The translations under genes and the position numbers were made by a program. Shown here in pieces: positions 54,846 to 63,390 of a stretch of 64,000 nt of DNA. Source of the DNA: an uncultured Chloroflexota bacterium (GTDB lineage Bacteria; Chloroflexota; UBA11872; UBA12225); the NCBI GenBank assembly GCA_902805635.1, contig CADCTC010000293.1, positions 1-64,000 of the forward strand, read 5' to 3'. The first letter of the stretch is position 1; each line of letters starts with the position of its first letter. Under the pieces are notes generated by a model. The model was given only the letters and a program-made list of their open reading frames with translations, was not told the DNA's origin and did not search any database.

Positions 54846-55454
54846 ATGCTGCCCCCGTCATCCATTCAAGCCACGCCTCCGGCCGAGCCGCCCGCACCGT
54901 CCACGGGCGCGACGCACACGCATGACGACATCGAGCAGGTGCTGATCAGCGAAGAGCAGCTCGCGGAGCGGGTGCGCCAGCTGGCGGCGGAGCTGCGTCC
55001 GCTCTATGCCGGGAGCGACTTGATCCTGGTAGGCGTGCTCAAGGGGGCAATCATGTTCATGACCGACCTTGCGCGCGAGCTGCGCCTGCCGTTGGAGATG
55101 GATTTCATGGCCGTCTCCAGCTACGGCAACGCCGCGCAGTCCAGTGGTGTGGTGCGCATCAACAAGGACCTGGACACCAACATCGAGGGGCGGAACGTTC
55201 TGCTGGTTGAGGACATCGTGGACAGCGGCCACACACTGCGCTACTTGCTGGAGAATCTGAACAACCGCAACCCTGCCAGCCTGCGCGTCTGCGCGTTGCT
55301 GGACAAGCAGGCGCCGCGCAAGGCTGACGTGCCCGTGGAGCACGTCGGTTTCAGCATCCCGAACCAGTTCGTGGTGGGGTACGGCCTGGATTATGCGGAG
55401 CACTACCGCAACCTCCCCTACATCGGCGTACTCAAGCCGGCGGCGTATTCTTGA
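54846..55454 (+). CDS. hpt: Hypoxanthine phosphoribosyltransferase
   Basis: Salvages hypoxanthine (and guanine) to IMP/GMP using PRPP. 202 residues, extended at the N-terminus by about 25 Pro/Thr-rich residues. VGVLKGAIMFMTDLAREL, MAVSSYGNAAQSSG, the PRPP loop VLLVEDIVDSGHTLRYL and FVVGYGLDYAEHYRNLPYI are diagnostic. It lies between tilS and ftsH, the usual cluster. Alternative in-frame starts would add residues of poor quality, so I used this ATG. Confidence 0.96.
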   Translation: MLPPSSIQATPPAEPPAPSTGATHTHDDIEQVLISEEQLAERVRQLAAELRPLYAGSDLILVGVLKGAIMFMTDLARELRLPLEMDFMAVSSYGNAAQSSGVVRINKDLDTNIEGRNVLLVEDIVDSGHTLRYLLENLNNRNPASLRVCALLDKQAPRKADVPVEHVGFSIPNQFVVGYGLDYAEHYRNLPYIGVLKPAAYS

Positions 55455-55497
55455 GCAATTCTTACACTGGATAGCACTCGATATGGCGCCAGCGGCA

Positions 55498-55503
55498 TAT
55501 AAT
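55498..55503 (+). promoter_or_regulatory. -10 box TATAAT for ftsH
   Basis: Consensus TATAAT 20 bases before the ftsH ATG, implying a leader of about 8 nt. No convincing -35 at 17 bp. Confidence 0.6.
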
Positions 55504-55517
55504 CGAAAGAACGCCCA

Positions 55518-57422
55518 ATGAAGATGGATACGCGCTGGCTGCGCAACTCTTTTGTCTACCTGGTGATCATGGTCGCCGTGCTGGCGATCTTCTTCACGCT
55601 TTTCAGCCCTCCCGCCCGGGAGGCGCAGATCCCCATCAGCGACATGCTGGCCATCGTCAAGAAAGACGCACTGGCCAACCGTGTAGACACCATCACAGTG
55701 GATGGCAACAAGCTGATTGCAGACACCTCCGAAGGGAAGAAGACCGCGGTCAAGCAGGACCGCACCGACATCATCGAGCTGCTCCAGCGGGAGAACATCC
55801 GCTTCGAGCAGGTGAAGGTGGACATCCGCCCGCCCAACCAGTTCGGCTCATGGCTGGGCATCCTGGGGTCCTTCTTGCCGGTAATCATCTTTGGCGCGCT
55901 GCTGCTGTTCATGATGCGCCAGGCGCAGGGCTCCAACAATCAGGCGCTCTCCTTCGGCAAGTCCCGCGCGCGCATGTTCATGGGCAACAAGCAAACCATC
56001 ACGTTCGCCGACGTGGCGGGCGTGGAAGAGGCCAAGCAAGAGCTGGCCGAGGTGGTGGAGTTCCTCAAATACCCGGAGAAGTTCGCGGCGCTGGGCGCGC
56101 GCATTCCCCGCGGCGTGCTGCTGGTGGGACCGCCAGGCACCGGCAAGACGTATCTCTCACGTGCCGTGGCAGGCGAGGCGGGGGTGCCGTTCTTCAGCAT
56201 CTCCGGCTCGGAGTTCGTGGAGATGTTTGTCGGCGTGGGCGCCAGCCGTGTGCGCGACCTTTTCGACCAGGCCAAGCGCAACGCGCCGTGCATCGTCTTC
56301 GTGGACGAGATCGACGCTGTGGGTCGCCAGCGTGGTGCCGGGTTGGGTGGATCGCACGACGAGCGCGAGCAGACGCTCAATCAGATCCTGGTGGAGATGG
56401 ACGGCTTCGACACCAACACCAACGTGATTGTGCTGGCAGCTACCAACCGTCCCGACGTGCTGGACCCGGCGCTACTGCGCCCCGGTCGCTTTGACCGGCG
56501 CGTGGTGTTGGACAATCCCGACATCCGCGGGCGCAAGTCCATCCTGGACGTGCACGCGCGCGGCAAGCCGCTCGAGAAGGAAGTGGCGTTGGACGTGCTG
56601 GCCAAGCAGACCCCCGGCTTCTCCGGCGCCGACCTGGCAAACCTGCTGAACGAAGGCGCCATCCTCTCGGCGCGGCGCAACAAGAAGTCGATCGGCATGT
56701 CCGAGCTGGAAGAGGCGATCGATCGTGTCATCGCGGGGCCGGAGCGCAAGAGCCGCGTCATCGGCGAGCGCGAGAAGCGCATCACCGCGTATCACGAGGT
56801 CGGCCACGCGCTGGTCGCCAAGATGCTGCCTAACTGCTATCCGGTGCACAAGATGTCCATCGTGGCGCGTGGCATGGCAGGCGGCTACACGCGCTACCTG
56901 CCTCCGGAGGACCAATACCTCTATACCCGCTCGTTCATGGAGGACACACTAGCCTCTATGCTCGGTGGCCAGGCAGCCGAGGAGACAGTCTTCAACGAGC
57001 TGACCACCGGCGCGTCGGATGACCTCGAAAAAGCGACCGCGATGGCGCGCTCGATGGTCACGCGCTATGGCATGAGTCGCAAGCTCGGGTCACAGGTGTA
57101 CGGCAAGAAGGAAGAGCTGATCTTCCTGGGGCGCGACATCCAGGAGACGCGCAACTACTCGGACGAGACGGCGCACGCCATCGACCAGGAGGTGAGCTCC
57201 ATCCTCCAGCACGCTCACCACCGAGCGAAAGAGATCCTCACAAAGCATCGCGCCAAGCTAGAAGAAATCGCAGAGCGCCTGATCAAGGACGAAACGATCG
57301 ACGAGGACACCTTCAACTCGATGTTCGACCAGCCCTTCGACGGCGCGGTGAACGGCGAGGCGCTTCCCGTAGACGCCGCCTCCGGCTTCCCTGCCAGCGC
57401 CCCCAAGGCGCAGGTGGCGTAG
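55518..57422 (+). CDS. ftsH: ATP-dependent zinc metalloprotease FtsH
   Basis: Membrane-bound AAA+ protease that degrades unfolded and regulatory membrane proteins. 634 residues. Two membrane helices (11-30 and 112-133), Walker A GPPGTGKT (204-211), Walker [11 protein letters not shown], second region of homology [21 protein letters not shown] and zinc motif HEVGH (426-430) in the peptidase domain. The tail is Ala/Pro-rich. Last gene of the FtsB-tilS-hpt-ftsH run; a strong terminator follows. Confidence 0.98.
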   Translation: MKMDTRWLRNSFVYLVIMVAVLAIFFTLFSPPAREAQIPISDMLAIVKKDALANRVDTITVDGNKLIADTSEGKKTAVKQDRTDIIELLQRENIRFEQVKVDIRPPNQFGSWLGILGSFLPVIIFGALLLFMMRQAQGSNNQALSFGKSRARMFMGNKQTITFADVAGVEEAKQELAEVVEFLKYPEKFAALGARIPRGVLLVGPPGTGKTYLSRAVAGEAGVPFFSISGSEFVEMFVGVGASRVRDLFDQAKRNAPCIVFVDEIDAVGRQRGAGLGGSHDEREQTLNQILVEMDGFDTNTNVIVLAATNRPDVLDPALLRPGRFDRRVVLDNPDIRGRKSILDVHARGKPLEKEVALDVLAKQTPGFSGADLANLLNEGAILSARRNKKSIGMSELEEAIDRVIAGPERKSRVIGEREKRITAYHEVGHALVAKMLPNCYPVHKMSIVARGMAGGYTRYLPPEDQYLYTRSFMEDTLASMLGGQAAEETVFNELTTGASDDLEKATAMARSMVTRYGMSRKLGSQVYGKKEELIFLGRDIQETRNYSDETAHAIDQEVSSILQHAHHRAKEILTKHRAKLEEIAERLIKDETIDEDTFNSMFDQPFDGAVNGEALPVDAASGFPASAPKAQVA

Positions 57423-57474
57423 ACCACAGCTCCCTTCGGCAGCAGCTCAGCGTCACCGCTTGAGGTAAAGCGTC

Positions 57475-58785
57475 TCACGGGCAAGGATCTGATCCTTGCC
57501 CGTTTTCTTTTGCATCGCCACCGGGGCCAAACCACCATAAGAACAGCCCTGCCGCGACCACATAGCACACCGCGGTACCAAGATACGGCGGCCGGTACCC
57601 CACGCTCTCGATGAGCTGTCCCCCAAGCCAGGTGCTGGCGGTGCGGGCGGCGCCGTCAGCCAGCCAGATGAGCGAGTTGCCGGCGCCGTGCAGCGCCACG
57701 GGGAGCACGGCCATGCGCAAGCTCATCTGGAGCGGCGCCGCCATGTTCATCAGCGCGCCGCGCACCAGGAACGCCGGCCCGGCCACGGCCAGCGTGGGAC
57801 CAAAGCCCACCATGAGCAGCAGCGGGACTGACGCCAGCTGGGTCCAGCCGATCGCGTTCGCTACGCCGAAGCGCGCCGCGAGCGCAGGCGCCCACAATGT
57901 TGCCAGCAGCCGAGTGGCCGTGCCGGCGGCGCTGAGCCAGCCGTACACGGCCGGCGACGCGCCAAGATCTGTCACGAAGTAGACGTTGAGGTAGGGCGCG
58001 AACAGCCCGGCGCCTGCACCAATGGTGGCGGCGATGACCGCCAGGCGAAGCGCGGCAGGCTCACGCATCGCCGCCAGCCACCCTTTCATTGCCGCACGAG
58101 TCGTGCGGGCTGCCGATGCACTCTGCGAGGCAACTCTTGTTGAACCTCTCGTGGCAGCTGTAAGGGAAATTGAAGTGGCATTAGACGAAGGCTCGGCCAC
58201 GGCGAATAGGAGCGGGAAAGAGCAGATTCCTATCGCGCTGCCCGCTACAAGAGCCACCCTGTAAGCGGTCACCTGGTCAGTCGCCGCCAGGAGGAGGGCT
58301 GCTGTCTGCGCGGCGAGCGCCGTTCCCACCGCGGCGAAGCCGAGCGTGATCGCGGTGTCAAGGCTGAACAACGCGTCCGGCCGCCGGGTGCCGGACACGC
58401 GGACCAGGAACGGCGCCGCCGCCACGTAGTACGCGGCGGCGCCCAACCCCGCAGTGGCGCTGCCGGCAATGAGCACCGGCGTGGAGGTCCACCACAGCTG
58501 CGTCCCGATGCCGGCGCCCGCCACCAGGCTGGACCCAAGCAGTACCGCGCGCGGCCCTACCCGGTCTGTGAACCAGCCGCCGAGCGCTATGCCCAGACCC
58601 GCGCCAGCGGCGCCGGCGGTCAGCAGTGCGCCGAGGAAGGCCGCGTTATACCCTAGCGCCAGGATGTACAGGTTGTAGGCTGCCCCATACGCACCGGCGG
58701 CGAAGGCGGAGCACGCCTCCGCCATCAGGTACAGGCGTGCGCTCCGGGAGGCACTCCGCCACGTATCCAGGGTGGACCGGAGCAC
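57475..58785 (-). CDS. Major facilitator superfamily transporter
   Basis: 436 residues, GTG start with no clear Shine-Dalgarno. About a dozen hydrophobic helices with the loop 2-3 signature GGWFTDRVGPRAVLLGSSL (MFS motif A) and a central Ser/Thr/Arg-rich loop. Substrate unknown; drug, sugar or organic-acid export are all possible. The final residues KENGQGSDPCP are encoded by the ftsH terminator hairpin, so the C-terminus was shaped by it. Convergent with ftsH. Confidence 0.88.
   Translation of the reverse strand: MLRSTLDTWRSASRSARLYLMAEACSAFAAGAYGAAYNLYILALGYNAAFLGALLTAGAAGAGLGIALGGWFTDRVGPRAVLLGSSLVAGAGIGTQLWWTSTPVLIAGSATAGLGAAAYYVAAAPFLVRVSGTRRPDALFSLDTAITLGFAAVGTALAAQTAALLLAATDQVTAYRVALVAGSAIGICSFPLLFAVAEPSSNATSISLTAATRGSTRVASQSASAARTTRAAMKGWLAAMREPAALRLAVIAATIGAGAGLFAPYLNVYFVTDLGASPAVYGWLSAAGTATRLLATLWAPALAARFGVANAIGWTQLASVPLLLMVGFGPTLAVAGPAFLVRGALMNMAAPLQMSLRMAVLPVALHGAGNSLIWLADGAARTASTWLGGQLIESVGYRPPYLGTAVCYVVAAGLFLWWFGPGGDAKENGQGSDPCP
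57477..57511. terminator. Rho-independent terminator of ftsH
   Basis: 13-bp perfect stem (arms 57477-57489 and 57491-57503) followed by TTTCTTTT (57504-57511). The same DNA encodes the last residues of the convergent MFS gene. Confidence 0.95.
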
Positions 58786-58810
58786 AGTGGCTTACGCTGC
58801 GTCCCCCACA

Positions 58811-58834
58811 GGCATGCCCAGGGGCATGCCCAGG
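58811..58834. repeat. 12-nt tandem repeat GGCATGCCCAGG x2
   Basis: Two exact copies, 58811-58822 and 58823-58834, in the short gap between the MFS gene and the small membrane protein gene. The GGCATGCC core is palindromic. Confidence 0.75.
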
Positions 58835-58848
58835 GAAAAGCGCTGCCG

Positions 58849-59115
58849 CTAGGTGCTAGGAACGCTGCTCAGGTCGGCGGCCGTGGGTGCAGGCGGGGCG
58901 AGATCGTCCGGCTCCGGGTTGACGAGCTTGTAGCAGAAGTAGCCCACTGCGCTGACGATGGCCAGCTGGATCAGACGGCCGAAACCAATCAGCCCCAGCA
59001 CGCCAAACACGATCCGCAGCGGCAATGTGAGCACCCAGAACACGAGCCCCAACGCGAAAAGCGCCAGCCGGAACGGCAGCGTCACAATCCACCAGAGCAG
59101 CTTGAAGAGAAACAT
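58849..59115 (-). CDS. Small membrane protein, 88 aa
   Basis: Begins MFLFKLLWWIVTLPFRLALFALGLVFWVLTLPLRIVFG, so two or three closely spaced hydrophobic helices, possibly re-entrant, then a Pro-rich acidic tail. GAGGGG lies upstream of the ATG at 59115; a TTG one codon before is also possible. It is too short to name. The membrane-flanking Arg residues put the tail inside or outside by rule, but this is not settled. Confidence 0.68.
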   Translation of the reverse strand: MFLFKLLWWIVTLPFRLALFALGLVFWVLTLPLRIVFGVLGLIGFGRLIQLAIVSAVGYFCYKLVNPEPDDLAPPAPTAADLSSVPST

Positions 59116-59207
59116 CAACTCACCCCTCGCAGGTCTGTTTCCACCCTACCACACGCACCGCACCTATGGTATCGCGGTACTGCTGCCACACTCCAGGGTT
59201 GCGAGAA

Positions 59208-59732
59208 CTACGCCGGCGTCGCCGCTGCCACCTGCGGTGCGGCAGGCGCCAGGTACACCTTGCGCCCACGTGCCAGGCCACGAACGCTGAGCAGGTGCGA
59301 GAGCCACCAGACCACCACCTCCACCTCGGCAGTAGTCAGTGTCATCTGCACCGTCACCGGCCACAGGCCCGGCCATGCGTGGCGCGCAAGCGGCTCGGCC
59401 ACCAACTTCCACACACCGAACAGCGTGGGCGCCAGCAACACCACCGCCCACGAACTCCGCGCGGACCAGCGGAACCCAGCCCCTTTGTCCAGGTCCCCCA
59501 AAAGGATCTGCACGCGCACCACGTACGTCGCCAAGAACCCAATACCGGCTATCAGGGCGAGTACGACAAGTAACAACGGAGGCACAAAACCAAGCCAGAA
59601 GCCCCTGCCGGTGGAGAGGAAGATCCCCCACAGCGTCAACGCAGACAGCAAGAAGAGGACGAACCACAGGAAGTGGTACATCAGCGTGTACGTTAGCGGT
59701 TTGGGAATCTGGTCGTTTGTGGCTGCTGGCAT
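59208..59732 (-). CDS. Multi-pass membrane protein, unknown function
   Basis: 174 residues if started at ATG 59732. Three to four hydrophobic helices (YTLMYHFLWFVLFLLSALTLW, FVPPLLLVVLALIAGIGFLATYV, SWAVVLLAPTLFGVWKLVAE). The frame is open far upstream into the glycosyltransferase gene, but that part reads like antisense junk. It may be a small permease or scramblase-like protein, which I cannot show. Confidence 0.6.
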   Translation of the reverse strand: MPAATNDQIPKPLTYTLMYHFLWFVLFLLSALTLWGIFLSTGRGFWLGFVPPLLLVVLALIAGIGFLATYVVRVQILLGDLDKGAGFRWSARSSWAVVLLAPTLFGVWKLVAEPLARHAWPGLWPVTVQMTLTTAEVEVVVWWLSHLLSVRGLARGRKVYLAPAAPQVAAATPA

Positions 59733-59835
59733 CGTCAGCTCTATCGCTAGCGGCAATGTGGTTGGAGTGAGCACCCTCCCCTCACCGTGCCGGAGAGGCG
59801 GGAGCCCCTGCTGCGCATGGGCAGCAGACCTGAGG

Positions 59836-61044
59836 TCAGGATGGAGTCGCCGAGAGTCTAACCTGGCCGGGAACGGCGAATAGCTGGTCGTAGAAGGCCA
59901 CCAGGCGGCGACCGGCGGCGTCCCAGGTGAAGTCATGCTCGGCACGCTCGCGCAGCTGGCGGCCCAGCGTCGCGCGCTTGCCTGGGTCGTCAAGTAAGCC
60001 CTGGATCGCGTGACCCAGCGCGGTGATGTCCCCCGGGGGCGCGTAGACGCCCAACGGACCGAGCAGCTCGCGCGACACCGCCGTCTCGTAGGCCACCGCC
60101 GGCAGGCCCATCGCCATATAGTTCAGCAGCTTGCCGTTGCCCTCGGTTGCGGAGAGCTTGGCGGAAACCGCCACGTCCACCAGTCCCAGATGGAGCGCCA
60201 GCTGGTCATACGGCACCCGACCGGTGAACGTCACGTGGTCCAGGATCTGGAGGTCGTGCGCCTGCTTGCGGTAGCGCTCCAGTCCGGGATACCCCATCAC
60301 CAGGAAGTGCGTGTTGGGCCGCCGCTCGACGATCTGGCGTGCCGCGTACAGCAGCTGCCCCACGCCCTGGTATTCGGCCAGCAGTCCCACGTAGCCAACC
60401 ACGTCACGGTCGTCGGGGATCGCGAGCCGGCGGCGCAGCGCGGCCACTGCGTCGGGAGCCGGCGCGGTGAACTCGCGCAGGTCCACCGCGTCGGGCAGGC
60501 TGTGCACGGGTCGCCGGGTGCGGGCGCGCAGCGCTTCAGCCTGATTCTCGGTACTGGTCAAGGTCAGGTTGGGGAGGCGCTCGATGGTGCGCTCCAGCCA
60601 GGTGAATGGCCAGTACAGCGGACTTTTCCGGTGCAGGAACTGGTGGTCCAGCATCTCGCGCGTGAGGCTACCCTGATAGTCGAACACCAGCGGTACGCCT
60701 CGTAGCCGGCTGACCAGCCAGCCAATCAGCGCCCCCTCGTGCAGGTGCGCGTGCACGAGGTCGATTGGGCCAGCCGCCAGCGCCGCGCGCGCCGCCAGTA
60801 GGACATCGAAGTAGAGCTTGTGGTAGTGCGATCCGATCCGCACCTCGGCGTGCCACGGCACGCGCGGCATCCGGATCACCCGCATCCCCTCCACCCCCTG
60901 CGGGTCCGAGCCGGTGTGATAGGTGCAGACCGTCACCTGGTGTCCCAGCCGCCCCACTGCCCGCGCCTCTTCCAGAATGCGGACATGGCACCCATAGTCC
61001 GCGAAAAACGAGGTTGGCGCAATCGCCAGGACGCGGTAGCCCAA
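59836..61044 (-). CDS. Family 4-type glycosyltransferase
   Basis: 402 residues from TTG 61044; TACAAT on the minus strand 12 bases before suggests a leaderless start. GT-B fold: N-terminal LAIAPTSFFADYGCHVRILE, LVHAHLHEGALIGWL, and C-terminal VGYVGLLAEYQGVGQLLYAA, HFLVMGYPG, LGLVDVAVSAKLSATEGNGKLLNYMAMGLPAVAY, with the EX7E-like acidic region partly present. It probably adds a sugar to a glycolipid or polysaccharide. Divergent from thiL, with starts only 33 bp apart. Confidence 0.85.
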   Translation of the reverse strand: MGYRVLAIAPTSFFADYGCHVRILEEARAVGRLGHQVTVCTYHTGSDPQGVEGMRVIRMPRVPWHAEVRIGSHYHKLYFDVLLAARAALAAGPIDLVHAHLHEGALIGWLVSRLRGVPLVFDYQGSLTREMLDHQFLHRKSPLYWPFTWLERTIERLPNLTLTSTENQAEALRARTRRPVHSLPDAVDLREFTAPAPDAVAALRRRLAIPDDRDVVGYVGLLAEYQGVGQLLYAARQIVERRPNTHFLVMGYPGLERYRKQAHDLQILDHVTFTGRVPYDQLALHLGLVDVAVSAKLSATEGNGKLLNYMAMGLPAVAYETAVSRELLGPLGVYAPPGDITALGHAIQGLLDDPGKRATLGRQLRERAEHDFTWDAAGRRLVAFYDQLFAVPGQVRLSATPS

Positions 61045-61077
61045 CTCCGGATTGTACCCTTGTCTCCTGGAACGGGC

Positions 61078-62115
61078 GTGAGCACGCTGCGGCAGATGGG
61101 GGAATTCGGCCTGATCGGCAGGCTGACGGCGGCGCTCGGCGGCGACGCCGCGGCCGGGCAAGTCGAATCAGCCAGGCTGGGCGGCGGCCTGCTAGTGGGC
61201 ATCGGCGATGATGCGGCGGCGTGGATGCAGCCCAACGCCGTGCTGGTGGCCACAACCGACATGCTGGTGGAGGGCATCCATTTCAACCTGGACTGGACCA
61301 GTTGGTATGACCTGGGCTGGAAGGCGCTGGCAGTGAACCTGAGCGACGTGGCCGCCATGGGCGCCGCGCCCGGCGTGGCTCTGGTGTCACTGGGGCTGCG
61401 GCCGGATACTCCGATCGCAGACGTCGAAGCGTTCTACGCTGGGATGCAAGAACTGGCGACGGTGAGCGGCTGCACCGTGGCCGGCGGCGACACCGTCTCA
61501 GTATGCTCGGACACCGTAATCAACGTTGCCGTGCTCGGCAGCATGCCGGCCGCCGAAGCTGGGACATTGCTGCGCCGCGGCCACGGCCGGCCCGGCTACC
61601 GGCTGGGGGTGACCGGCTTCCTGGGCGCCTCGGCCGGCGGACTGCACGCGCTCCGCACCGGCGTGGACGTGACAGTGTCCGGTGTTGGCGCACTGCTTGA
61701 CGCACACAGGCGTCCGCAACCGCGCCTGGAGGCCGGCGCCGCACTGCGCGCCGCGGGAGTACGCTGCGCAATGGACGTATCCGACGGTCTGCTGGCTGAC
61801 CTGGGGAAGCTGTGCGCGACCGCGGGGTGCGGCGCGACAGTGCGGGCGGACTCGTTGCCGGTTCATCCCGCTTTGCGCTCGCTCTTTCCCGATATGGCGC
61901 TCGGCTGGGCAGCGGGCGGCGGCGAGGACTACGAGCTGCTCTTCGCTGCGCCGCACGACGTGATGGAGCGTGCGGTGGCAGCGCTGATGCTGCTCGGACT
62001 GCCGGCGACCGACATCGGCGAGTTGGTGACCGATCCGGACGTGCGAATAGTCGACGGCGCAGGGCAATCGGTCACAATCCAAGCGCCCGGCTGGGACCAT
62101 TTCGGGCATGCTTGA
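61078..62115 (+). CDS. thiL: Thiamine-monophosphate kinase ThiL
   Basis: Phosphorylates thiamine monophosphate to the pyrophosphate cofactor. 345 residues from GTG 61078; ATG 61096 (MGEFGLIGRL) is an alternative. GIGDDAA, TTDMLVEGIHF, NLSDVAAMGAAP, CAMDVSDGLLADL and GGGEDYELLFA are conserved. Its 3' end overlaps tsaE by 8 bp. No other thiamine genes are adjacent. Confidence 0.94.
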   Translation: MSTLRQMGEFGLIGRLTAALGGDAAAGQVESARLGGGLLVGIGDDAAAWMQPNAVLVATTDMLVEGIHFNLDWTSWYDLGWKALAVNLSDVAAMGAAPGVALVSLGLRPDTPIADVEAFYAGMQELATVSGCTVAGGDTVSVCSDTVINVAVLGSMPAAEAGTLLRRGHGRPGYRLGVTGFLGASAGGLHALRTGVDVTVSGVGALLDAHRRPQPRLEAGAALRAAGVRCAMDVSDGLLADLGKLCATAGCGATVRADSLPVHPALRSLFPDMALGWAAGGGEDYELLFAAPHDVMERAVAALMLLGLPATDIGELVTDPDVRIVDGAGQSVTIQAPGWDHFGHA

Positions 62116-62587
62116 CTTCATTAGCCACAGCGCGGCGCAGACTCACCGGCTCGGTGCCCGGCTGGGGGAACTGCTCCAGGCGGGGGACGTACTGCTGCTT
62201 GAGGGTGACCTGGGTGCCGGCAAAACTGTTTTTGCGCAGGGCGTTGCCGAGGGTCTGGGCATCCAGGACCCCGTCACCAGTCCCACATTTACCCTGATCC
62301 ACGAGTACGAGGGCCGCCTGCCGCTCTACCACGTGGACCTCTACCGGCTGGCCGGCGACCCGGACGCCGCCGCCATCGGCCTGGAGGAGTACCTTTGGGG
62401 CGAAGGCGTCACGTTGATCGAATGGCCCGACCGCGCCGGGAGGCTGCTGCCGCCGGAACGGCTTACCATCGCGCTGCGCCCGGTGGCGCCGCAGGCGGAC
62501 TCCAAGCGAGCCATCCGGCTGACCCCCACGGGCGAACGGTTCGCTCAGCTGATCGGCGACTTCAAGCGGCAGGCATTCGGCATATGA
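62108..62587 (+). CDS. tsaE: tRNA t6A biosynthesis ATPase TsaE
   Basis: 159 residues. Walker A GDLGAGKT (33-40), [20 protein letters not shown] and LIEWPDRAG define the family. TsaE, TsaB, TsaC and TsaD make N6-threonylcarbamoyl-A37 in ANN-decoding tRNAs. It overlaps thiL by 8 bp and tsaB by 4 bp (ATGA), so the three are coupled. Confidence 0.96.
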   Translation: MLDFISHSAAQTHRLGARLGELLQAGDVLLLEGDLGAGKTVFAQGVAEGLGIQDPVTSPTFTLIHEYEGRLPLYHVDLYRLAGDPDAAAIGLEEYLWGEGVTLIEWPDRAGRLLPPERLTIALRPVAPQADSKRAIRLTPTGERFAQLIGDFKRQAFGI

Positions 62588-63294
62588 CGATCGATCCGAA
62601 GGACCCCTGGAGCGCCGCGCCGGCTGAGGCGCCGCTGATCCTGGCGCTGGATACCTCCAGCAAGATCGGCGGCGTCGCGCTCTGCCGGGGCTTTGAGCCG
62701 CTAGGCGAAGAGACCTGGCTGGTCGGTGGCAGCCAGACCTCGCAGGTGCTGCCGGCGGCGGCGCGGCTATGTGAGCGGGCCGGCGTGCGCGTTGCCCAGC
62801 TTGGCGTGGTGGTGGTAGCTACCGGCCCCGGCTCCTTCACCGGGTTGCGGGTCGGCGCCAGCCTGGCTAAGGGGCTGGTGGCGGCGCTCGGCCTGCCGCT
62901 GGTGGGCGTGCCAACCCTGGACGCCGTTGCCTACCAGCACCGCGCCGCTACCGGGCACATCGTGGCGCTGGTGGACGCTGGGCGCGGCCAGGCCTACGCG
63001 GGCACCTACCGCAGCGGAGCTCGCGGCACGTTCCCGCGCGGCGAGCCGCAGGTCTTTTCCGACGAAGAGCTGGCAGCACATGTCGCCGGCCTGACGGGCA
63101 ACGTGTTGGTGGCGGGCGAGCTCGGATCGGAGCGCGCGCGCTCGCTCGCGGCGCTGCCGCGCGTGCGGGTGGCGTCCCCGGCCACCACGCTGCGGCGGCC
63201 CGCGTTCCTTGCCGAGCTGGGGTTCGCGCAGCTGCTCACGGGCGGACAATCTGATGCCGCGGCGCTGCAGCCGCTCTATCTCAAACGCGGCTGA
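62584..63294 (+). CDS. tsaB: tRNA t6A biosynthesis subunit TsaB
   Basis: 236 residues. ASKHA fold: LILALDTSSKIGGVALC and VVVATGPGSFTGLRVGASLAKGL are diagnostic. TsaB heterodimerises with TsaD and is needed for t6A formation. Start ATG overlaps the tsaE stop. The first ~15 residues precede the usual start (LALDTSS). Confidence 0.95.
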   Translation: MTIDPKDPWSAAPAEAPLILALDTSSKIGGVALCRGFEPLGEETWLVGGSQTSQVLPAAARLCERAGVRVAQLGVVVVATGPGSFTGLRVGASLAKGLVAALGLPLVGVPTLDAVAYQHRAATGHIVALVDAGRGQAYAGTYRSGARGTFPRGEPQVFSDEELAAHVAGLTGNVLVAGELGSERARSLAALPRVRVASPATTLRRPAFLAELGFAQLLTGGQSDAAALQPLYLKRG

Positions 63295-63390
63295 CTTACC
63301 ATCTCTCGCGACGTCCCACCAAGCTGACTACTCTCACAACGCAGGTAGCCCTGACCCCTGACCGCCCTGACCGTTCTGACTGGACATGCC

